Shown: in pieces, positions 53,098 to 64,000 of the stretch
Layout: each line of letters begins with the position of its first letter
Numbering within the stretch: position 1 is the first letter of the stretch
From: Misgurnus anguillicaudatus
Taxonomy: Eukaryota > Chordata > Actinopteri > Cypriniformes > Cobitidae
DNA length: 64,000 nt
Reading direction: 5' to 3'
NCBI RefSeq assembly: GCF_027580225.2
Contig: NC_073339.2
Span: 42,587,501-42,651,500, forward strand
Notes under the pieces: model-generated
Databases searched by the model: none
Seen by the model: the letters and a program-made list of their open reading frames with translations, nothing else
Told to the model about the DNA's origin: nothing
Program-made: the position numbers and the translations under genes

Positions 53098-54499
53098 AAA
53101 CCTATCTATCTATTGACCGACTGACCTACCTATCTATCTATTGACCGACCGACCTATCTATCGACCGACCGACCTACCAATCAACCGACCTACCCATTTA
53201 TCGATGGACCTACCCATTTATTGAAAGACCTACCCATTTATCGACCGACCTACCTACCCATTTATCGACTTACCTATCTATCGACCGACCTACCTATCTA
53301 TCGACCGACCGACCTACCTACCTATCTATCGAGCGACCGATCCGACCTACCTATCCACCGAGCGACCGATCCGACCTACCTATCCACCGATCGACCTAAC
53401 AACCGAACAACCGACCGACATACCCACTGACGACCGACCGACATACCTACGGACGACCGACCTACCTATCTAACGACCGACCTACCTATCTAACGACCGA
53501 CCTACCTATCTAACGACCGACCTACCTGTCTAACGACCGACCTACCTATCTAACGACCGACCTACCTATCTAACGACTTACCTACCAACCTATCTGTCGA
53601 CCTACCTACCGACCGACCGACCTACCTATCGACCGATCGACAGACGACCTAACAACCGAACAACCGACCGACATACCCACCGACGACCGACCGACCTATC
53701 TAATGACCGACCGACCTGTCTAACGACCGACCGGCCTATCTAACGACCGACCTACCTATCTAACGACTTACCTACCAACCTATCTGTCGACCTACCTACC
53801 GACCGACCGACCTACCGATCGACCGATCGACATACCCACCGACGACCGACCGACCTATTTAATGACCGACCGACCCGTCTAACCACCGACCGACCCGTCT
53901 AACCACCGACCGACCCGTCTAACGACCGACCGACCGACCCGTCTAACGACCGACCGACCGACCCGTCTAACGACCGACCGACCCGTCTAACGACCGACCG
54001 ACCTACCTGTCTAACGACCGACCGACCTACCTGTCTAACGACCGACCGACCTACCTGTCTAACGACCGACCGACCTACCTATCTAACGACCGACCTACCT
54101 ATCTAACGACCGACCTACCTATCTAACGACCGACCTACCTATCTGTCGACCTACCTACCAACCTATCTGTCGACCTACCTACCGACCAACCTACCTATCG
54201 ACCGATCGACAGACGACCTAACGACCGAACAACCGACCGACATACCCACCGACGACCGACTGACCTATCTAACGACTGACCGACCTATCTAACGACCGAC
54301 CTACCTATCTAACGACCGACCAACCTACCTATCTAACGACCGACCAACCTATCTAACGACCGACCGACCTATCTAACGACCGACCAACCTACCTATCTAA
54401 CGACCGACCGACCTATCTAACGACCGACCGACCTATCTAACGACCGACCGACCTATCTATCGACCGAGCGACCTATCTATCGACCCATCTATCTATCTA
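53098..54499. repeat. 1.4-kb CTAC/CTAT/CGAC tetranucleotide array
   Basis: Tetranucleotides CTAT, CTAC, CGAC and CTAA in shifting patterns. Longer units such as CTAACGACCGACCTACCTAT recur many times in the centre, and blocks of about 190 bases (with GACAGACGACCTAACAACCG) are duplicated. Purines and pyrimidines segregate in CGACC/GGTCG form. Frames through it (for example 53221-53430) are artefacts. Confidence 0.95.
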
Positions 54500-55054
54500 A
54501 AAACAGTTAGTGCTTATAAGTTCAATAGCAAAGTATTGTATACACATTTCAAACTCTTCTTTGTGTTCATGGAGACTGTCGTGTATGTCTGCAGTCTATT
54601 ATTCTAGTATAATTTATTTCAGATAAACTTGCTCCTAAACGTCTTGTACAAACAAACCTAACTGCATCTGGGTGCTTTAGAAGTGGATTAGACAGACTCT
54701 TCCTATCCAAGTTGGCATTTCTTAGCCAGATGATGCTGTAATGTGGACCAGACTATAAGTCCAAAGTCTAGCTAACATTATCAATGATGATTTCTTATGT
54801 ACCAGGACGTGTTTCACTCTATCACCGTCTATTTCAGATTTTACAGTGGCACTGTTAACGGCCATCACATTTAACTATGACAAGTTTGGGATGGTGTAGT
54901 GGTGTGTCATCATACCATTTGTTAATTCCCTGGTTCCTAATTTGATGTTTGGACACTGTGCCAATGGGTTCAATGCATTATGTCATGCACAATAGCTATG
55001 TAAGAGATCAGACGTGACCTTGAATGAGCTTTGCGGGATTAAACAGTACAATTG

Positions 55055-55275
55055 AAATATGCTCACGAAAAGTCATACATATTTTACGAATTGGCTAATG
55101 CGTATGAATTTGTACAAAGTTAATCGTGCATAAACAGACGATTATCGTAAAAAAACCCGCCCTTAACCCCAACGTCACAGGGGTCAAGGCAAATCATACA
55201 GTAATGTACAAATGTTGTCGTACCATAAAATACAAACTAGCAAACTCGTAAAAAAATACGATTTGCCATGATATA
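55055..55275. mobile_element. CATATTTTACGA-type repeat
   Basis: Carries CATACATATTTTACGAATTG, TTATCGTAAAAAAACCCGCC and CTTAACCCCAACGTCAC, the same element as in the three composite units at 37.9-39.8 kb. Confidence 0.65.
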
Positions 55276-55359
55276 GCATCTTTTTTTTTAGAAAAGATGA
55301 TTTTTTATATTTGTCTAGCCAAACACAAAGAGAAAACACTTGATATTACATTTTATGTC

Positions 55360-55360
55360 T

Positions 55361-55396
<36 letters not shown>

Positions 55397-56100
55397 GCAT
55401 GTAATTTAAATGCCGCCTTGTACTTGCATTCCACCTCGCGACATCCCGCCCTCAAATGAGGCGAGAGAGGGTGAGTCCAAACCTCAGAAGTGACACAAGT
55501 GCCAATTGTGGTGGCCGAGTAATGTGAACTTCCACATTTTTTCACGATCCGTGCCGTCAAGCTCCAGCTGAGAGGCAAGTCGTGGCTATGCTTTATTTAT
55601 CCCTCATTTCTGCGGTGTCACGGATGTTCCCGCCCAATATTGCCACATGTAATGGGTCTACCTCAGGTCCTTAACCGTGACACATCTGTGGAGAGTGTAT
55701 TTATTAAATATCTCTCTGTTGTACCTTGTTTCAAGCGTAAAAACGGTGGCTGCGCTGAAAATAAACAAGCAGACGTCGCTGGTTCGTGTTTGTGTGTGCG
55801 TCTTATCCTTTAGTCTTTGCATGTGGTAACGGTTTGGTCCTTTCAACTCGAAACAGACGCATTTGCCAGCAAATTTAAACATCATAAGAGGGTACTACTG
55901 GATGATCTCCAGACAAACAGAATGAAAAGAGCACGCTGTAACTCAAGCCCACTTTTATAATCATGTCTAAATCAGCTACAGTTCAACTGAGGTGAGGCCA
56001 AGTCTGTGATCTTTCAATCAAGTGGAAGACATCAGCATAATTTGTGGCATTTTATCTTCGCATTTTGCATACGAGTGACATTTTCGATTAAGTCGTTTCA
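55360..56100. promoter_or_regulatory. Candidate conserved non-coding block 15
   Basis: Starts at a (CT)n run of about 30 bases (55362-55391), then unique sequence with CATTTGCATGTAATTTAAAT (POU octamer-like plus ATTTA) and CAAATGAGGCGAGAGAGG. Minus-strand frames (55315-55578, 55658-55885) have no recognised domain. Confidence 0.4.
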
Positions 56101-57110
56101 CAGTTTGGCAATATGTAGATCAATTAAATAGCATTACGATGTACTTTCTAGAGGGAACAAGTGTACAAAAAACACATTGCGTACTAAAATTACAGTTTGC
56201 CATTGAGTTGAACGGATTACGGACTGGCCTGTGTGACCTTAAGAATATTAAAGTTTAAATCAAACTGACTGAGTCCATTTCAATATTCATTCAGCTGCAG
56301 CCTTTAATGTTCGCAAATGTAGTTATACATCATAAATGAAAAGGGAACTCAAAATACACCATGACCTTAAACAAACCCTGCTATTGAAAGACTGAAATAT
56401 TGGCTAGGATGATAAAAAGACTTTAATATTTTTGGCCATGTTGAGTTGAATTTTTAATTTTTTACATACATTCTCATTTTTTAAATTCATAATTCTTTTT
56501 ATTTAAATGTGTCATAGAATGTAAAACTGTATTTATCTAGGCATAGATGAATAATAAGAGTGTCCTGAGACTCAAACACGATTGGTTCTATCATTTTTCA
56601 TGTAAACTTGTGCACGCAAAAGACTGCTGGAAAACAGGCCAATCTCAAAATAACACCAACTGTGACTTTACAGTCGAGATGTATGCCCCAATGTTAAATT
56701 ACACATTAAATTAATTACAATGTTGTTACAATGCTAAAAATAAAGGTGTAACTGTTGAGTTAGCGCTTTATGCTAGTTAATGCTATATGCTAGCGTTTAG
56801 GCTGAAGTTTTACTACTGATGTCACAGTTACGTTTTGCAGGTCCATACTGAAAAAAAACCAACTTACCACTCAAAAAACGTCCATTAACAATCTCCAAAC
56901 AATTGATTATTCTGTTTACACACACACAGAGCTACTGAAGAAGCTGCTCTGTGAAACAGCCAATTGGAGCAGAGCTCAACTTTATTATTCATGACCCTTT
57001 CAAATAAGGTAATATAGACCATTTAATTATAAAGGCAAGTCCTAGAGTTGTATTTTTGCTCTTAATAAAGCCACATACCTTCTATAAAGATATCAGAGAA
57101 CATTTTATTA
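56100..57110. other. AT-rich intergenic sequence
   Basis: No gene, obvious palindrome or recognised regulatory cluster was found. Confidence 0.4.
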
Positions 57111-57114
57111 TATA

Positions 57115-57182
57115 ACTAAGCTGTAGCTTAATTGGGTTCGCATTGTGTTAGTAGTACAAAAGTCATGGGTTTGATTCCCACA
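57115..57182 (+). mobile_element. tRNA-derived SINE head, interrupted by the next element
   Basis: TAGCTTAATTGGGTTCGCAT resembles an A box and GTCATGGGTTTGATTCCCA a B box. It stops where a Tc1-like element begins; CCGATATAATGT after that element may be its continuation. Confidence 0.55.
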
Positions 57183-57184
57183 TA

Positions 57185-57699
57185 CAGTACTGTGCAAAAG
57201 TCTTAGGCCACCATCACCAGCTTTGTTGTTTTAGCAAAGTTTTAATGTCCATCCATATTTATTTTTCACTCTTTTTAAGTTACAAACAGAAAATACAGGA
57301 AATATGTACACAAAATAATAATAATAAATTCAGAACTAAATGTCTTCTCCAGGCATCAGTCAGTATTTAGTTTGACCTCCTCAAAAACGCTCAAGATGTG
57401 TTTCGTGCCAAGAGAGAAGTCATTCAATTAGAATTAAAAAATTAGGATTTAATTTAATTTACGTTTAAGAGATCCTGCAGCTGCCTGCTATTGCTCAAGT
57501 GGAAGGGGAGTTTACCCTAAATACTTGACACTTTAGCTTATACTTTTATACTGTTTTTAATACTACATACACACTTCCTGTATTTTCTAGTTGTATTCTA
57601 ATAATGACACTGAGAAATATTTATATATGATCACTATACCATTGCAAAAACAACAAATCTAATGGTAGCATGGTGGCCTAAGACTTTTGCACAGTACTG
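57185..57699. mobile_element. Tc1/mariner-like MITE, TA target duplication
   Basis: Ends CAGTACTGTGCAAAAGTCTT and AAGACTTTTGCACAGTACTG are perfect inverted repeats with TA on both sides (57183-57184, 57700-57701). The end GTGCAAAAGTCTTAGGC is typical of fish Tc1 elements. There is no transposase. Confidence 0.88.
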
Positions 57700-57782
57700 T
57701 AGATACCGATATAATGTGGAAAAAAGCTGTGTTAAGTAAAAAAAAGCTGTATAGTCAGTTTTTTATGTGTACATGAAAAGTA

Positions 57783-58197
57783 CACTGTAAAATAAATTCT
57801 GTAAAAGATGTTATTGCAGCTGGGTTGCCGGTAATTCACCGCAGATCTACATCTACGTTATCCACTGGCAAGAGTCCGCTCAAAGTTAAATAAATTCTAA
57901 ACATCAACAAGTCTTTATCTTTACAGAACAAAACCATACAACAACAGCCTCATGCAAAGCACTCTGGGAACCAGAAATCATCATCAACCTTTTTCTGTTT
58001 TTGCTTCAGATTTTGTTTCCCAGAATGTTTTGCTTGATGCTGTTTTTTTTTAGTTTTATTCTGTAAAGACAAAGACTTATAAATGTTTAATGTTCATTTA
58101 ACTTTGAACAAACTCTTGCCAGTAAATAACATAAATGTAAATCTACGGTAAATTACCGGCAACCCAGCTGCAATTTCTACAGATTTTTTTTACAGTG
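57783..58197. mobile_element. CACTGTAAAA palindromic MITE, TA duplication
   Basis: Second copy of the element at 48845-49262: shares GCAGCTGGGTTGCCGGTAAT, its mirror ATTACCGGCAACCCAGCTGC, and the loop GTTTTGCTTGATGCTG. TA flanks both sides. Confidence 0.88.
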
Positions 58198-58335
58198 TAT
58201 GCATACAGTTGAACGTACAGCCTTGCAAATCATAGTTTATTTGACTCGTACATGTACACAGACGTTCGACACGTGTGTATTACAACAAAATGCAATGCAT
58301 CTCCTGGGCTACATGCTATAGTACATTGCGACTAC

Positions 58336-58840
58336 ACACTGTAAAAAAATGCAGAATGAAGTTAAAACAACTCGGTTTTTCCAACCCATCCTCACCCCAT
58401 GTCGTCAATATTTGACGACACTTGACCATTCGTCAATATGTGACGGGGAGGGTATACCTTTCGCGTCATTTTTTGACGAACTGGGGACTTCAATACTATT
58501 ACGTCCGTTGCATTCTCTTTCCTATTTTCTTACCATTTTCGCGTCGGTTTAGGGTTAGATTTACATAATGACATCCCTACCCAAACCTAACTCTAACCCC
58601 AACGCCAGGTGACAACTGTCGTACCTAACTCTAACCCCAACGCCAGGTGACAACTGTTTAATTTCGCGTACACTGTTTAATTTTGCGTAATCTAACCCTA
58701 AACCGACATGGGGTGAGGATGTGTTGGTTTTTCAAGTCAATTCAACCTATTATTTTAAGTTTTGGCTTTAAAAAGTTGACATAACTTATAAATTCAAGTT
58801 GAAATAGTTTAACTTAATTTTTTAAGTTAAAGTAACTTAC
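58336..58840. mobile_element. CACTGTAAAAAAATGCAG-type MITE carrying a hAT-like insertion
   Basis: The left end CACTGTAAAAAAATGCAG and the AGTTAAAACAACT/AAGTTGACATAACTT words fit the AT-rich CACTG family. The right terminus is not clear. It is interrupted at 58382-58725. Confidence 0.55.
58382..58725. mobile_element. hAT-like MITE with GGTTTTTC duplication
   Basis: Terminal repeats AACCCATCCTCACCCCATGT and ACATGGGGTGAGGATGTGTT, with GGTTTTTC on both sides (58374-58381, 58726-58733). The first base is ambiguous, so the duplication is 7 or 8 bases. A short tandem repeat (CCTAACTCTAACCCCAACGC, twice) lies inside. Confidence 0.82.
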
Positions 58841-58954
58841 CATATTTGTGCGTTTTGTACCATTTTGCTTTTGCCCATGTGGCACTGGGTTTATTGGGGC
58901 AAGTGAGTTATGGTGTATTATTTGTTTTTCTTTTTATAATCATACATTTTTGTA

Positions 58955-59213
58955 CTCTGTAAAAAAAAACTTTGATGCCTTAAATTTTTTGTTGACTCAA
59001 CTCGGATTTACAAGTCATTTAAACATACAATTATTTATCTTGACTAGAGATTAGTTGTTATAACTACAGGTGAGTTGTTATAACTTATAAAATATAGTTG
59101 AGAAAAGTCAGCTTAATTTTATAAGTTGTGACAACTCATCTCTGTTGACATGACTTGTAAATCTGAGTTGATTTAACAAAAAAATTTAAGGCAGCAAAGT
59201 ATTTTTTACGGTA
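58955..59213. mobile_element. CACTGTAAAAA MITE, diverged ends
   Basis: CTCTGTAAAAAAAAACTTTG at the left and GGCAGCAAAGTATTTTTTAC at the right; the interior matches the copies at 18.2 and 32.7 kb (GAGTTGTTATAACTTATAAA). TA flanks both sides. Confidence 0.8.
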
Positions 59214-59639
59214 TAGTATTCACATCATATTGTATTGTAATTTATGCAAATGAGCCAACTCATGAAAAATGTGTGAATTTCCATGAGATCAGGTTGGTTA
59301 GTGGCTTTAGAGTAAAATTTTTGTGAAATGCATCAATGCTATTTTAATTGGACGAGGACAGAGTACAAAACTGTAAACAATTTCAGACTTCTACAACTCA
59401 AAATTTTCAGTTGGCTTCGTAAAATATTCTGTAACTTTAAGTACAGATTTGTAAATTACAACCAATTATACATTTCAGATAAGAGACACTAGAAAAGTTG
59501 AAGACATTTTACTGAATTTTTTTTACAGTCATATGCTCGAAGAAAGTCTCAAATATGTAACAAGTTTTAAAAATTATACCCCAATTATTTTTAAACTTAT
59601 ATACATAGATATATGAACATTTTGACCCACCTAAAGTTC

Positions 59640-60200
59640 ATACTTTCAAAATGAAGCAGGGATACGATCTAAAGTTTTCCACCGTATTCTGCGCAGGTGC
59701 TACTCAAGGTCAAAGATCACTAGCTAGCACATGACTCAAGCTCTCACAGTAGGAGTTTTAACAGTCCCAGGGGAGAAAGCACCTGTTCTGCATGTGGGAG
59801 GTAGGAAAAGCCATCAGACCTTTAGCCCCGGCCAGTGGACGCACACCAGCTATAGGGTAGAGGAATCCATGGAATGCCGGGTCAGTGATGATGATGATGT
59901 ATGAAGGAGAGCGAGACAGACACCTTGCACATTGCACCTGTACCAGGGCTTAGAGTTTCAAGTCTAGCACAAGGCCATGGGAGGAATGCGCGCTTCGCTT
60001 CTGAAGGAAGGCCACACCGGTAGACGACAGCAGATGGACGGCCGAGACCTGGCTTAAATTAGACACACATACGCTCGCACTCTCACTTGCAAAAATAGAG
60101 GGCCGTGAAGAAGTGATGCGCTTTCTTGGCACATTCGCCCACCTGCTAAGTCCTTTTTACAGGTGTGGGTTTTTTCATGCAGAGGTCAGTAAACATACAC
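59640..60200. promoter_or_regulatory. Candidate conserved non-coding element 16
   Basis: Unique block with CTCTCACAGTAGGAG, GGCCAGTGGACGCACACCAG and a GATGATGATGATG run. No coding exon. Regulatory role inferred from composition. Confidence 0.3.
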
Positions 60201-60370
60201 AGGTTGCGCAGTTAGTCAGTGTTCACAGAGGTCAGCAGGTTAGCAGTTGGCACAGTTGGATTTGGTCTGTGTTGTTTTAAAGAGGTTGTTTACGACAGTT
60301 TGTGTTGGACATGTAGAAAAAATATGAAGGCATTGGGTGTACATTATTGTACATGTTTAATAGCTGCTGC

Positions 60371-60660
60371 TTAAAGGGATAGTTCGGCCAAAAACGATAT
60401 TAAACCCATGATTTACTCACCCCCAAGCTGTCCGAGTTGCATAAGTCCATCGTTTTTCAGTCCCTTTCTTTGGACTTGAAGGTCGTGGACTATGGCTGGA
60501 CCCCGTAATATTACATTTAATCAACAGAAAGATCTAAAATATTTTCTAAAATATCCGAAAATGTGTTTGTCTGAAAAACGTTGGACATGTGCAACTCGGA
60601 CAGCTTGGGGGTTAGTAAATCATGGGTTTAATATTGTTTTTGGCCGAACTATCCCTTTAA
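60371..60660. mobile_element. GGGATAGTTCGGCC palindromic MITE
   Basis: Ends TTAAAGGGATAGTTCGGCCA and TGGCCGAACTATCCCTTTAA are perfect inverted repeats; the arms AACCCATGATTTACT and AGTAAATCATGGGTT continue the stem. The open frame at 60492 lies in it. Confidence 0.92.
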
Positions 60661-60987
60661 AGCTACAAGCAGTAACTTTTGCCTCTCTATCGCCATCTCT
60701 GTTTGAAATACAAAATTGCAGGTTAGTTTTACGAACTTATCTTTACGTTGAATGTAGTCAAATCATGTAAACTGACATTTCCCGTGAAATCGTACCGTGA
60801 TAAATCATTTTTATAAGTTTACTGTTGGTAATTGGGGTGAGATAAGGAACCTTTTTTTTTGTGTTTTTTTTTTTAGATTACTTGCGCAAAATTTTGACCT
60901 GAAAGACAGTAGAAACTTGCATATAGGGAAGTGGTCAGTAATTGCATACAAAGTAAAAGTTTGTGTTTGCATAAGTTATGAGTGTGT

Positions 60988-61219
60988 CAGTGATGCGCGG
61001 GTTGATGCTAAATAAGCAGGGGCCTGCAGTCACCCACGGAGTCATCCAAAAATATTTTTAATGATATTCTGGTCGCGGTCAGTCGGGTCGTTTGAAATAA
61101 AGATGCCAATTAAACAATTAATACTTTTAAAAATGCGGGTTGGGTAATTTTTTTTTTTGTGGTCCGAGTTGCGGGCGGGTTAGTTGCGAGTTGTTTATAC
61201 ATTCACCCGAGCATCACTG
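60988..61219. mobile_element. hAT-like MITE (CAGTGATGCGCGGGT ends)
   Basis: CAGTGATGCGCGGGT at the left and ACCCGAGCATCACTG at the right are inverted repeats with one mismatch. No exact target duplication is visible. It appears inserted in a relative of the GTGTTTGCATAATATATGTG repeat. Confidence 0.65.
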
Positions 61220-61309
61220 GCGTGGTGTGTAAATTATATGTAAATACAAACAAACATGTAATAAATTATACGAAAATAAATGTAATAAATTATACAATTT
61301 TAATTTTAT

Positions 61310-61575
<266 letters not shown>

Positions 61576-61789
61576 GTAAAATGCGAGGGAGCTGTGCAAT
61601 AATATTTTATATGTATTATAATATTTTAGTAAATAATAATAACAATTTACTTTTAAACCCTTTGTAAACAATATTAAAAAAATAAAAAAATGTATGTACA
61701 TAAAACATTTTGGCAATGTTTCAAAATGTATAAGATACTGGCTAATTTTATACCTCAGTCCTTTCTGATGCAAGCCATGACTGCAGGCG

Positions 61790-62560
61790 ACAAACGCAAG
61801 GTGTGTAATACATCCACCGAGTAAATTTACGTGACCAAAACGCTCTCATAAACAAAGATCCCAAGCGCCCGTGAGTGAGCAGACTCATATAAACGTTCAG
61901 CCATGGCTCATAATAAATTTGAAGTGAGAAAGCGTGCTGTGGCCTCTGGAGGCAACCTAATTAAATTATAATCAGCACGGATTAATTAATCTATAATATT
62001 TATTCCTCTGTTTCGAGAAGAAGGCAGCGCAGTGAAGGGTATTTGTGTTCGCTCCTCATTGTCTTAATAATGGGGGAAAACGCGACGAGGGGAAAACTCG
62101 ACAAGGCCCCTCGATGCCACAGCCAGAAGGTTATTGCTGATATCGCACCGCGCTGAAAGCACTTATCACGCACAACAAATAATTAAGGGCCTGATAATAA
62201 GAAAATTAACATTGGCTTTGTCTGCGTTTGTTTTGTGAGGCGCCTCATTGTGATGAAGGCTTCGGGCGACCCAGAATAAATTACCCGGGTTACTCGCGCC
62301 GCAGCATGCAGAAGAGATGTACTCATTAGACTGGTGATAAGTGGCAGTGAAAGGGAGAAGGTCTTTCCATTCATTCAACATTATTGGAAGCCACAGCCTC
62401 AGATCAGATGATCTGGTCCACGGAGACCTCGTGCCTCCTCATAAGGGCAAAGAAAGGAGAAAAAATGTCTTGCGACGTATACTGAGAGATGAATTCAATT
62501 CAAATTTCTTGAGCGCTTTTCCAGCAATTTATGTAATTTACCATAACAGAGCCTCATGAA
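61790..62560. promoter_or_regulatory. Candidate conserved non-coding block 17
   Basis: About 750 bases of unique sequence with GGCAACCTAATTAAATTATA, ACGGATTAATTAATCTATAA, GAGGCGCCTCATTGTGATGA and GCCACAGCCTCAGATCAGAT. AT-homeodomain words sit beside GC-balanced sequence. Minus frames (62166-62381) lack domains. One of the strongest enhancer-like blocks. Confidence 0.45.
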
Positions 62561-62700
62561 ATGAAAAAGCTGCTTTAGAACAAGTTAATCTGACTTGAGT
62601 GTTTTTATTTCATAATGTTTACATAGAATAATATTGCTTATGAAACAAAGACACTATTTTTGCAATTCATCAATTACAGTTAGCATTATTATTTAATAGT

Positions 62701-62955
62701 GCTGGGCATAGATTAATCACGATTAATCGCATACAAAATACAATTTATTTTTTCATAATATATGAGTATGTGCTGTGTATAATTATTATGAATATAGAAA
62801 TACACGCATATTCATGTATGTATTTAAGAAACATTTAAATATGTGTGTGTATGTATATGTATATCATATATATATGTATATTGTGTATATTTAAACACAT
62901 ACGCACACATACATATATACATTACAGAATATATATATATATATATACATATACT
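62701..62955. repeat. Interspersed repeat with TATATA/TGTGTA tail
   Basis: GTGCTGGGCATAGATTAATC, then ACGATTAATCGCATACAAAA, then a long TGTATATG/ATATAT simple tail. Same family as the repeat beside the (TTTA)n tract. Confidence 0.6.
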
Positions 62956-63415
62956 AGGGGTGTGACGAGACACTTAATCCACGAGACGAGACGAGACACG
63001 AGATTGGGTTCACGAGAACGAGACGAGACGATATTTTTTACACTTTTTAAGAAACCCTCGATGATAAAATAAATGAATAAGAAACTGAAATCATGTTATT
63101 TTTAAATGTTTTAACTAATCAAGGACTGGCCCTAACAATTATTTTACTAACTGATAATGAAGAAATTTGTTGCTTTTGGGTAATAAAAATAGACCCAAGT
63201 GAGCAGTAGCCTTTAAAATTACATAATAACGAAGATGCAATAATAATTGGTTCAAATAAAGTATTAAAACCAAGTTACATTAAACAACATTACATTAACA
63301 AACACATTACATTTGTGGTCTATAAATAAAAAGCATTATGTATATATTATAATAAATGCCTGCAGGGGGAGATAGTTGACTCGTCTCGCGGACGCTATCT
63401 TCACTTTCACTTTAG
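62956..63415. repeat. TAGGGGTGTGACGAGAC-type repeat, possibly hAT-derived
   Basis: Starts TAGGGGTGTGACGAGACAC with an ACGAGACGAGAC run and may end near GACTCGTCTCGCGG at about 63380. The interior is AT-rich. Ends and superfamily are uncertain. Confidence 0.45.
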
Positions 63416-64000
63416 ACGGAGAGAAACGCTTATTTTTTAGCCAAACAATGTTTAAATCCATTTTTATATTTAATATACGTCCATTTCTTTACAATAGAAA
63501 TGAACATGCAGACATTAAATCATGTAAACTCTGTGATGGTTTAATCTGCTGAGACTTCACATCTGACGACAAACACAACACGTCTCAGACTTCATACGAG
63601 CAGCTCCCAAACGAACATTATTGGAAACCCAAACAAAAAAAGCAAATGCAGAAAAAGACAGAATATAATGCATGCACTGTAAGAGGCTAATTACACCAAC
63701 CACGCTTTAAACGCTTGGAAACGCAAGGCGCGACGCACTGCCTTTTTCAAAAAAGAGCAGTGCGAGGCGACGCGGCTTTTAATATTGCTAGGCAACCACC
63801 TAGTCAGCTGTCTTGTCAATCAAATATTGAAGCGTGCGCTCTTTTGCTGTTAACTGTCATATTAGCAGAAACTTTAAAAAGAGGACGCTTGCTCTGACCT
63901 TGTTTGAGGGTGAGAGGTGCACAAACACGCAGGAGAGAGTGAGCGAGTGGAGTCCGGTTCTTCAAAGCAACTGTAAACTTCCCTCACCAAAACGTAAGGC
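63416..64000. other. Terminal stretch, nothing supported
   Basis: AT-rich, then GC-balanced sequence with an open frame of 60 codons (63715-63897) without recognisable features. The final 150 bases are unique and could start another element beyond the window. Confidence 0.35.

Noticed and set aside
53221..53430. Frame rich in LPIYRPTYLPIYR
   Set aside because: It is an artefact of the CTAC/CGAC tetranucleotide array.

Overview
The window is vertebrate genomic DNA, most likely from a cyprinid-type teleost. The evidence is an AT-rich background, short exons separated by repeat-filled introns, abundant palindromic MITEs (for example ends GGGATAGTTCACC, TGTGACCCTGGACC and CACTGTAAAAA), tRNA-derived SINE relics and long microsatellites. 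Nothing prokaryotic or viral was recognised.

Region 1 (1-20.9 kb) holds the only protein-coding gene I can support: the 3' part of radil (Ras-associating and dilute domain protein, a Rap1 effector) on the + strand. Thirteen exons between 3525 and 20151 join in one frame with consistent phases and give 945 residues: the region before FHA, the FHA domain, the DIL (dilute/myosin-V tail) domain, a variable linker and a C-terminal PDZ domain. The first exons, including the RA domain, lie upstream of the window. Two splice sites are unusual: a CAGCAG tandem acceptor before the fifth exon and a GC-AG intron after the tenth. The introns carry hAT-like, palindromic and long-inverted-repeat elements and a pure (CA)52 microsatellite.

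Region 2 (20.9-64 kb) has no recognisable exon over about 43 kb. It alternates transposon-rich AT sequence with blocks of 200-1000 bp of non-repetitive, compositionally balanced sequence carrying clustered TAATTA, TGACAG, octamer and E-box motifs. This resembles the conserved non-coding landscape around a developmental gene or inside one of its large introns; the target gene is not in the window. CTCF-like motifs lie in and just beyond radil and could mark a domain boundary.

Region 2 also holds striking repeat architecture: a four-level nest of inverted-repeat elements (41.6-43.6 kb), a composite transposon unit repeated three times (37.9-39.8 kb), a 43-bp minisatellite interrupted by unique DNA and by a cleanly inserted MITE (46.3-49.7 kb), a 1.4-kb CTAC/CGAC simple array (53.1-54.5 kb), and a (TTTA)n tract grown from a transposon tail (61.3-61.5 kb).

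No convincing wholly new gene system was found. The most useful leads are the splice-site oddities in radil, the variable 2-bp target sites of the CACTG...CAGTG MITEs, the nested elements, the satellite history and the candidate enhancer cluster. All family names come from reading and memory; no database search was run.
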